From Glandiceps talaboti (lineage: Eukaryota > Hemichordata > Enteropneusta > Spengelidae), in assembly GCF_964340395.1 (NCBI RefSeq), contig NC_135552.1:10762194-10788193 (forward strand): a stretch of 26,000 bases of DNA. Direction: 5' to 3'. Below, piece by piece: positions 19,012 through 26,000 of the stretch. The notes beneath the pieces are model-generated. The model was not told the DNA's origin. It saw only the letters and a program-made list of their open reading frames with translations, and searched no databases. The position numbers and the translations under genes are program-made. The first letter of the stretch is position 1, and each line of letters begins with the position of its first letter.

Positions 19012-20473
19012 ATTATTATTATTGTTGTTGTTGTTGTTGTTGTTGTTTTATTAACGTGTCCTATGTGGACTTAAGTATACATCTGCTTATATGATCTAGT
19101 ACTATTGTTATTAAAATTTGCCACATCAAGCCCCTTGGGCTTATAAGACACAAAACCAACTTGTTGTAAAATAAATAAATAGATAAAGAAAGAAACATAA
19201 AGAAAATAACATTCTTCTCTCTCCCAATAGGATTAGGCACCCCCTGTCAAAATGCCCCCACCCCCACCCCACTTTGACATTTCCAATGTCCTCTTCTGCC
19301 AAAAGCACCATCCTCTCCGTCCAGTTAAAATGGATCAGTCTAACTTGTATTTTTCTTTACAATACAGAATTATCAGAGTTGAATCGGAAGAAGAATTGGA
19401 AGCCTTTGCTGAAAACATTCTCTCAAAGCCAGTATTTTTAGATGTATTTTGTCAAAACAGAAAACGGTCTGGTAATTTTAGAATAATAACAACAGGTAAT
19501 AATTATACCACTGACATGGTGTATTTCTAAAATCATCCCCATAAAATCATGGACATGTGAGAAGAAAATAAGCAAGCGAAACGATTCAGATACATCACAA
19601 ATCTATAGAGAGGCAAGAGTTGGGTAAGAGTGGGGGAACGGGCAGTAGAATTGGTCAACAGCTCAATGTAGTGTACATATACATACACATGTACAAGGAT
19701 ATGTAACTATCTGAAGGCGACTGCACACACGTAGCAGAGTTTGGTACGCCTCTTGGCAAATACCGTTGTTGACGTGGCTGCGTTTAATGCAAACAACTTG
19801 AAACAAGTGTACATCTGAGCAATCGCGTGTTATTGAGATAGCCCAATAAAGAGATACTCACATCTGAAAGGTATTGCGAATGTGTCACTTCTGTCTCGTA
19901 ATCGTGTTTTCATTTTTTTCTCTCCTTCACATCAGCCTATTTTGCCGTCTTAGTGAATGCGAACCACCCACATATCAAAGAGCAATTTGAGAATGGGATA
20001 GACCAAGCGAGAAAATTAATTAAAAATGGAGAGAGATTCGCACTCGAGGTAAGAACAACACTTTCCCACAAGGGTACACCGATTAGCTTATTCTTATTAG
20101 AGTCTGCCGGGTGATTGTGCCAAGGGTAATGCGTGGGTGATCTGAAAAATCTTCATTTGAACATTTCGTGAAAATTGAAAGAAAAAGATGGCGGAGATCA
20201 AATCAAAAGGATAAGAACCGCCGTTGCCAATAAATCTATCAAATGGCGATCATATCATTTTTTTTTTCAATCGATGAAATTATACCACTATTTTTTCACT
20301 GCGTTTGGACTACTTTTTATTTTATTTTAATGTTGCCAAAAAAATGATAATGTTATAATTATTTATTTAACCAAACACACACATTGCAGAGTTAGGTACC
20401 GGAAGACATGTTTTATTTCAGAACTTGAGTTCAGAGTGCAAATTAAAAGAAAGTAACCCCATGTAAATGCTAT

Positions 20474-20508
<35 letters not shown>

Positions 20509-21761
20509 GAATCAAGGCTGTCGTTGTCTTTCCACTTTCTTACGTAACAATAAGCAAGGTGGGATTTTGTAACATTCTATTCTGGGAGATTCGCGCATGC
20601 GCTTTCGATTATCATACAGCTTTAATTAGCAAACACTGCACACCCATACGAACGATCTGCTTGAATCAGATCGATGCACACAATTAAGACTTTTTCAAAA
20701 CCTACTCTGATTCCCAAACTGCCAAACACAAATCTGAACTAGACGCGTCGCTAATTTGTAATTTCGAAGTTAAAGATACTACACGGTGTGCTTTGTGTTT
20801 ATTATTGCTCGGACTGTCAAGCCGACGTGACACAAACTTGAAATGTATTATCATAGAGTTAATCGTTCTGGCAACTGTAGTACATGGCCGGCGGATAGTT
20901 ATCGATCTGATAGCCTTTTATATTGTGAGACGGACAAGGCTGTGTTGATACCTCGATCTCACCTGGTAATATACAAGCAAGCTGTCGGCCTTTAGCTTAC
21001 ACGTTTTTTTGTGTGAAGATAATGCTGTATCTTATTTTGGATGTCAGTCAACTTTGAGTTTGGATAAATCAAATATAATACTATACAAATGGCGTTACTA
21101 CGATTTCTATACCTTTCACACTTATTGTTGTTTGCAGTACCGTGGGTATAATCATCGTATACATAGTGTTTTTGTTTTCAAAAGAAATGAGGATGAAAAA
21201 TTATCATTCCAAACAAACCGGGGTTTTTTTTTTGTTCTTGATTTCCCCCACGAAAATTCCCAGCCATTGTATTAGATGGAGGCTGGTTACTGCCAAAACA
21301 CTGATTATAAAATTCACCAATAACCGGCTCTGTTGACAGCAATTACAAATGACCCACTCACACCAAATCTTCAATATTTCCCTATAACTCTGAAGATTGT
21401 TCACTTTGAACTATTTTATTCATGTGATGTTTAACACATTGGTGTTGGTTTCAATTTCACGAACTGTTACCAGCACCGTTACCAATACCTACCAACCTAT
21501 GTCAACCACCTCATATGTTTTGGGGCTGGTGTTATCCACCCTGGCTTCTAAGACCAGGGATAAACTAGACAGGCTATCAGGAAGACTGGCAGAAAACAGT
21601 TATCAACCGTCATATTGACACCAACACAGTCAGATTTCAAATCACCTGCAAACAAAATCCTAGTTTTAACTTTTAACGACTTAACCCAAATGGTTAACAA
21701 CACTATTTTGTGTCTAAGCTCCTGAAAGCCAGTAACAAGTGGCTTTGAGAATTTAAAATCC

Positions 21762-21840
<79 letters not shown>

Positions 21841-24501
21841 CCGAGAAGAAGTTTTAAGAAAAATGTAATTCTTTCCTTATGAAACCACCTGTTGCTAATT
21901 GGGTGTCAACGGAGGTCAATTTGAAAGTTCAAACAATAACGACAGCTTGTTACAATACTGTCAAAGATATATCACCCCCTAACATGCCTACAGTCACATA
22001 TACCAAGGACCTAGGGCTACCGGTAGCTTAGTCTTGGCACCGTGACGTAAAAAATGTATGGCAGCTAATCGATAAAAATACAGGGCGTCCTGCGGAGAGA
22101 CAAATCGTGCAACAACAATGCAAAGCTACACCAGATTAGAAAAATGAAAAAAAAAAATATGTAAGTTAAAGTTCCAAAGAAATAAAATCAACATCAAAAA
22201 ATATCAAACGAATATATAATGATAAATAGATAAGTAAGAATTTATACAATATATTTTTATATGGACAGGAAAAAAATAGTTGTAAATTTGACTGTTTGGG
22301 ATTTGTAAAGTGTGTACACTTACAACATATAACAACTACATGGAAGTTTCTCTTTAAATCGTCTCCCTCCCTGTCTTCTCCCTCCATCCCATCCTTCCTT
22401 TCTTCCCTTTTTCCCCTCCCATCCTTTCTCCCATCCTCCCTCTTTCCCTCCCTTCTATCCTTCCTTTCCATGTCTTCCTCTATCATTTACTCCTCCCCAT
22501 CTGTTTGATTAATTATTGTTTATTTAATCAAGTTTTCACTTTTTTTGTTCCTAACTCTTACTAGTACTAGACTTCCACAATCCCAAGTCACCGTCATTCT
22601 GGTTTTTTAATCTCCTGTACTGTGTCCTTCAAGCTCCGAGTCAAAACGACCACACTGTCATATAATACTAAAGTGAAATACGTCAAACACTGAGTGTTAC
22701 CATGGTTTCAAGAAGGTTTAGTAAATTAAACCACGATATAAAATGACGTCGACTATGTTGTCTCTTTTATCACAGTTTGATTTCAATGACATGGTCAAGG
22801 CCTGGTTTGCAGATACCTTGGATGGGGATGCACTTTGTCAGGGAAGTTACTATAGTAAATACGGCAGGATTTGCATCACAAATCATACAAAATATCAACA
22901 TTGTTTTGACTGTTCAGCTGAAACGGTTGATTTGTGGATTTGTTGTCTTCCTTGCTGCCTAGTGTCATGCCCAGCATATACGGTAAGTCTCAAGTTTAAC
23001 ATCACATCAATTTCGGCCAAGAAACACCAAATACTCCTTTTCACCCCTGTTGTTCTAGCAGTGGTCCACTGTTGCGAATCGTGACTATTTATCTGAAGGT
23101 TATGATAAGCACTTAGGAGTCATGAATATTCATTGATCACGTCATACGTTCAAGCATGCTAATACCCAGCATGACAACACCTACCTTGAATCAAAGACAC
23201 AGAGTAGGAACAATCATTGTTTTGACATTTACAACAGCTTCAAATCGTCTACAGCTGTTTTTGCCACCGGAACTAGTCGCTAGTCGGCCGAACGTTGTAT
23301 TGTTTCCCCACCCATACAATGTTTATATCACAACCAGTCTCGTAAATGAGAGTAAACTCGATAATAAATGTTATAATTAGGTCACTAGACTATTTCATAA
23401 CCAACAAGCGACTGTGGTGAAAAGTGTCTTTTTGGCACATTTTGATACCGACATCACCTACGATGACAACACTGTTATTCGGTCTTCGTCGTCTATCCGG
23501 TGTCTAAAATAATGTTTGGTACCATATTATTTTTTTTGTCTTAGCTTTTCCGGAAGTGTACATGTAAAGACATCCATATTGGAATGACTGGTGATATATG
23601 CACACTGGCGGTAGGACGGAACAGGATGCCTGCTCATACACGAGACCCAGATAACACGGGTATTGAAGTCCCTGCCCAAGTTGTACTTTCTCCGCCAACT
23701 TATGAAGAAACAACAGGTGAGGCAATTAGAACATATGACCGTAGGTGGCGGTAGAATAACTTTTTTGAAACTGCTGACTTTCAGTGTATCATGATTTAGG
23801 AGACAATGAAATACAATATCAGACCAACAGATCTGAAAAAAATCACGGAGGTACAAAATGGAGGCATCATTAATATAGTATTAAAGGGCCACAAGCTGAG
23901 TTTATGCACATTTTTAGTTAAGATGAAAAAACTTGCATAAAACATTGACTGAACTATTCTTGTATATGCTAATGTTGATGCCTTCTGTGACATTACAATT
24001 TCTTCTGGCATTGTTACAAAAATTGGTTGCATGGTAAGTATATTGTCATTTTGTATATGTGTGATACATTGCATCAAATTGAATTTTTATAACTTATAGC
24101 TTCATGCCAGGTTTGAGCCAATTTTAAGCGCTAGCTAAGTATGCTTCAGCGAATAGAATACTGTAAGTACCTTTAAACAATTACGACTAAACAGTCAGAT
24201 TGTGTCCCTTTAATAAAGACATCATTTAATTTGCATAAAAATTATATTTTTATCATAAAACAGAAAAATGCTAATTATCGATATCTTATATGCAAATTAT
24301 GCTATATTTAATCAATGACATAAAAGTTAGTATTCAGTTGTCAGTCTGCAAAACATAGTCAAATTTTTTTTTTTTTTCATGTCTCTCTTTTCAGGTAATA
24401 CAGGAACAGACCTGGAAAGTTACTCCCTACCAACTTATGCACCGCCCTCCTACGACGACATTCCAAAAGAGACTACATCAGATACTGCTCAGCTGATATG
24501 A
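17078..24501 (+). CDS. gene 2: Cys-rich membrane-like protein with C-terminal PPxY motifs, unknown family (307 aa, complete)
   Basis: Six exons: 17078..17274, 19368..19495, 19936..20048, 22776..22982, 23545..23716, 24395..24501. They total 924 nt with consistent phases (2, 1, 0, 0, 1), all GT-AG. ATG at 17078 has A at -3 and an in-frame TAA two codons upstream, fixing the start. Layout: residues 1-66, Asp/His-rich, no signal peptide; about 67-195, alternating strand/helix segments (IIRVESEEELEAF, VFLDVFC, YFAVLVNANH, then a 25-residue helix); a sequon N-H-T near 182; about 199-217, hydrophobic LWICCLPCCLVSCPAYTLF, then RKCTCKD; 265-268 PPTY; 284-287 LPTY; 289-292 PPSY. PPxY motifs bind WW domains such as those of Nedd4-type ubiquitin ligases (established), suggesting a ubiquitin-regulated, membrane-attached protein (inference). 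The Cys cluster may be palmitoylated. Paralogous to gene 1 (5511-13434). I do not recognise the family; no enzymatic motif seen. Confidence 0.85.
17612..17731. mobile_element. 120-bp palindromic element
   Basis: The ends CGTAGTCCTG/CAGGACTACG are perfect inverses. Inner matches (CAGACG-A/G-AGTA; GATTCTGA/TCAGAATC; TGTCCC/GGGGCA) carry the pairing almost to the centre near 17675. There is no coding capacity and no clear target duplication. It is probably a snap-back MITE. A - strand open frame (17578-17802) crosses it and is not a gene. Confidence 0.6.
18296..18416. repeat. 61-bp imperfect tandem duplication
   Basis: CTCGTAACTTTGAAATA starts at 18296 and again at 18357. The copies also share AA(A)CCA(A/G)GGTGTC near their ends and differ in the middle. 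It may be an old local duplication or part of an unrecognised repeat. Confidence 0.6.
18979..19047. repeat. (GTT)n-(ATT)n-(GTT)n compound microsatellite
   Basis: GTT units surround a central block of four to five ATT units. On the other strand it is AAC-AAT-AAC, the same ABA layout as the array at 5214-5323. Confidence 0.95.
19368..19495 (+). CDS. gene 2 exon 2 (128 nt)
   Basis: The acceptor TTTACAATACAG ends at 19367; the donor is ACAACAG|GTAATA. It encodes 42 full codons, IIRVESEEELEAFAENILSK..., ending FRIITT, read as a strand, an acidic helix and two strands. The frame stays open upstream to 19252 and downstream to 19530, but phase agreement with exons 1 and 3 selects these borders. Confidence 0.8.
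19936..20048 (+). CDS. gene 2 exon 3 (113 nt)
   Basis: The acceptor is a long T/C tract ending CACATCAG at 19935; the donor is GAG|GTAAGA. It reads YFAVLVNANHPHIKEQFENG..., ending GERFALE: one strand then a long amphipathic helix. It is the exact-length counterpart of 5511..5623 in gene 1 and too short to appear as a long ORF. Confidence 0.85.
20472..20508. repeat. (TTTC)n microsatellite
   Basis: About nine uninterrupted TTTC units. Confidence 0.95.
21762..21838. repeat. (CA)n microsatellite
   Basis: About 38 uninterrupted CA units, the longest pure CA tract in the window. The Cys-Val frame on the - strand is an artefact. Confidence 0.95.
22362..22503. repeat. polypyrimidine tract (CCCTCC/TTCC-rich)
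   Basis: About 140 bases almost entirely C and T on the + strand, built from irregular CCCTCC, CCATCC and TTCCTTTC units. It lies about 270 bp upstream of exon 4 in intron 3. The Arg/Lys/Glu/Gly-rich frame on the - strand (22166-22486) is due to it. Confidence 0.85.
22776..22982 (+). CDS. gene 2 exon 4 with hydrophobic Cys-rich segment (207 nt)
   Basis: The acceptor CTCTTTTATCACAG ends at 22775; the donor is ACG|GTAAGT at 22983; phase 0 at both ends, 69 codons. It starts FDFNDMVKAWFADTLDGD and contains SKYGRICITNHTKY and a Cys-x-x-Cys (HCFDCS). It ends LWICCLPCCLVSCPAYT, with five Cys and two Pro in a 17-residue hydrophobic run. Counterpart of 7705..7917 with a short deletion. Confidence 0.85.
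22983..23544. other. gene 2 intron 4
   Basis: 562 bp, no repeat or exon recognised. It ends with a T-rich tract and TCTTAG. Confidence 0.6.
23545..23716 (+). CDS. gene 2 exon 5 (juxtamembrane region and first PPxY)
   Basis: The acceptor TTTTTTTTGTCTTAG ends at 23544; the donor is ACAACAG|GTGAGG. It encodes LFRKCTCKDIHIGMTGDIC... through VLSPPTYEETT plus one base. LFRKCTCKDI matches LYRKLTCRDM at the start of gene 1's last exon. The PPTY motif is absent from gene 1. Confidence 0.85.
23881..24213. mobile_element. 325-bp MITE flanked by TTAA (piggyBac-type)
   Basis: The inverted ends AGGGCCACAAGCTGA (from 23885) and, reverse-complemented, AGGGACACAATCTGA (ending 24209) match at 13 of 15 positions. 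Each end is flanked by TTAA (23881-23884 and 24210-24213), the target site duplicated by piggyBac-superfamily elements (family knowledge). It is AT-rich with no transposase. It lies in gene 2's last intron, about 180 bp from exon 6. Confidence 0.65.
24395..24501 (+). CDS. gene 2 exon 6 (C-terminal PPSY tail)
   Basis: The acceptor TCTCTCTTTTCAG ends at 24394. It encodes, after two bases completing Gly, NTGTDLESYSLPTYAPPSYD..., ending SDTAQLI and TGA at 24499-24501. It carries LPTY and PPSY, the latter followed by Asp-Asp. An alternative in-frame acceptor (AATACAG|GAACAG) lies 9 nt downstream at 24403/24404 and would drop three residues (Asn-Thr-Gly). Confidence 0.85.
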
Positions 24502-26000
24502 ATACTTTGCAATGTAATGAGATAAGAAAGTTACAAAATCACATGTAAAAATATTGGTAAAAGTTCTGAAAAGTTTCAACATTTTTTTTTAAAATTGCAT
24601 TTTGCTTAATACCGATATGACATAGTATACGCTGAGGTTATATGAGCCCCACAGGGGTAGCTAGTTTTTAGTTCAGATGACATTTACAGTATATTAGTGA
24701 CCAAGGTGTGTGTGTGATTTTATGCGAGAATGCAACCATGCACATAACTCCAATTTCTCCTCTTGTTTCTTTGTTTGCTTGATGACACACACACACACAC
24801 ACACACTACTAGTGTATGCATAATAGTTTTTTTAACTTTGAATAAACTTGGTCAGAGAAAATGCTTTGAATACTGCAAGATAGTGTGCTGACCAGGGATT
24901 AAGCAAAACTGCTTTGTTCAAAGGAACTTAAACAAATCTGGCAAAAAGAATTTGTATATATGATGCACACAAAAAAAGAAAAAGAAAAAAAAGATAGAAA
25001 ATATATTGTTTGCTTGGGTCTGACAAAATAGAGAAGCTGTTCAGTGGGAAACCAAGTTCAACAATTGTACATTGAGATTGGACAAGGGGCAATTGTTGGG
25101 TGTATTACAATATAGTCATACATCTATTTTTATCATTATAATCACATACATTATATTCCACATAGTATTTTGTAGAAATGTATCCGTGTGATAAAAGGTT
25201 AGTCATTTTGTTTTCATCTTTTTGTTGACATTATTTATCTGTCTGTCTGCTGACAGCTGCCTTGCAATCACTTTTACAGTTAGTGTACAATGGATATACT
25301 ACAGCATGTTGTCTCTCGATCCAATCATGTATCATCAGGACCAAGTAAGGTGTTCTTTCATCACAGCATACACAGACATGGCTGGGTAGTAATACTAGTA
25401 TGCTGTCACCACAGTATACAAATGAACTTTTTTGACATGCAAGTTAGCCCAAATATGGGTCAGTCTGGTCCATTGAACAGCTTTTTCTACTCTGTCTGAC
25501 CTTATCATGTGTTTAGATATTTAAACAAAATATGCAAATTACAAAACCCTGACTATTATGCAAATGACTTCATTTAGTATGCATGATATGCAGAATATCC
25601 AATTTTTTCCATTATCAGTACTCTTACAGCATTCAGATAATTTTAAAGACATGTTCAACAAGATAATAAATGTATATAATGATATAAAGGAGACAACTCA
25701 AAGGCAATGACGTGTATTTACAAATAAATTTATTTATATTTGAAAGAACTATTTGAATACATTAAATCAATTGTGGATTACGAAGACAGTATTTGCTTAT
25801 TTTATCATTGTGTGGATGATTCTGATCCTAAGAGATGAGTTAGTAATATACAGTGGTGGTATTATTGATAATTCCACCTTATTGCAAAAAAAAAAATATT
25901 TAGAGTGAAATGGCCGTTTGTCTTGGATGGTGGGGTCTTTCTATTTACCAGCTGATGGTTGTTAAAGAAAAAAATGACAAAGTAAAGTTCTTTTCTAAAT
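24502..26000 (+). other. 3' UTR/3' flank of gene 2
   Basis: AT-rich, with no exon recognised. It contains a short (CA)n tract (24785-24806), a candidate AATAAA at 24841-24846 (340 bases after the stop) and another at 25665-25670. A hairpin ACAGCATAC/GTATGCTGT (25363-25371 and 25398-25406) lies within an unsupported open frame (25290-25499). The end of the transcript cannot be fixed from sequence. Confidence 0.45.
24841..24846 (+). promoter_or_regulatory. candidate poly(A) signal of gene 2 (AATAAA)
   Basis: First canonical AATAAA downstream of the gene 2 stop codon; assigned by position only. Confidence 0.4.

Larger units (their letters stand above)
17275..19367. other. gene 2 intron 1
   Basis: About 2.1 kb. 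It holds a 120-bp palindrome (17612-17731), a 61-bp imperfect duplication (18296-18416) and a (GTT)n-(ATT)n-(GTT)n array (18979-19047). A partial inverted repeat, TCAGATCTAATCT near 18625 and AGATTAAAATCTGAT near 18665, resembles the ends of the 16001-16159 MITE. No further exon was recognised. Confidence 0.5.
20049..22775. other. gene 2 intron 3
   Basis: About 2.7 kb. It contains a (TTTC)n tract (20472-20508), a CpG palindrome GCGCATGCGC (20593-20602), a hairpin CGATCTG/CAGATCG (20653-20673), a (CA)n tract and a polypyrimidine stretch. Open frames at 21009-21404 and 21397-21618 lack splice support and similarity to the gene. Confidence 0.5.

Noticed and set aside
21009-21618. Several 60-90 aa ORFs in gene 2 intron 3
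   Set aside because: They overlap in different frames and lack splice sites matching the phase-0 exon 3 to exon 4 join.
22776-24501. Relationship of gene 2 to LITAF or PLAC8 families
   Set aside because: Shares Cys-rich hydrophobic residues and PPxY motifs only; the zinc-binding HxCPxC of LITAF and the PLAC8 Cys pattern were not seen.

Overview
The window is nuclear DNA of an animal, most likely a marine invertebrate. It has long AT-rich non-coding stretches and short exons bounded by GT-AG introns with pyrimidine-rich acceptors. It also carries very long simple repeats, a 5'-truncated CR1/L2-type retrotransposon and several small inverted-repeat transposons. There are no bacterial operons, ribosome binding sites or terminators. 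The phylum cannot be fixed from the sequence; lancelet, hemichordate, mollusc or annelid would all fit.

The core of the window is a head-to-tail pair of paralogous genes on the + strand, assembled here by joining exons in phase. Gene 2 (17078..24501, six exons, 924 coding bases, 307 aa) looks complete. Gene 1 (three exons: 5511..5623, 7705..7917, 13141..13434) shows only its 3' part; its 5' exons were not found and may lie left of the window. The first shared exon is exactly 113 nt in both genes, the next is 213 versus 207 nt, and the intron phases are the same. Both proteins have a mixed helix/strand-looking domain, then a Cys/Pro-rich hydrophobic segment, then an (L)-Y/F-R-K-x-x-C-(R/K)-D motif. 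Their tails differ completely: gene 2 ends in PPTY, LPTY and PPSY motifs (the kind bound by WW domains), while gene 1 ends in a basic tail without them. I do not recognise the family.

Layout: 1-5510, mostly non-coding, with one coding-like ORF (1396-1587), a GACA/GGCA array and a TGTC array. 5511-13434, gene 1; its introns hold (CA)n/(TA)n and (GA)n tracts, the retrotransposon remnant (8037-8893), a 139-bp MITE (11553-11691), a GACA/GACG array and a 371-bp snap-back element (12627-12997). 13435-17077, intergenic, with CCTA/CCAA and GTAT satellites, a second copy of the same MITE (16001-16159), a degenerate hammerhead-like inverted repeat (16604-16665), and a tRNA-like/NRF-1-like segment just upstream of gene 2. 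17078-24501, gene 2; its introns hold a 120-bp palindrome, a 61-bp duplication, (GTT)n, (CA)n, a polypyrimidine tract and a TTAA-flanked 325-bp MITE. 24502-26000, 3' flank/UTR of gene 2.

Most long open frames in the window are artefacts of stop-free microsatellites. The transposons and satellites fall between exons and leave every identified exon intact.
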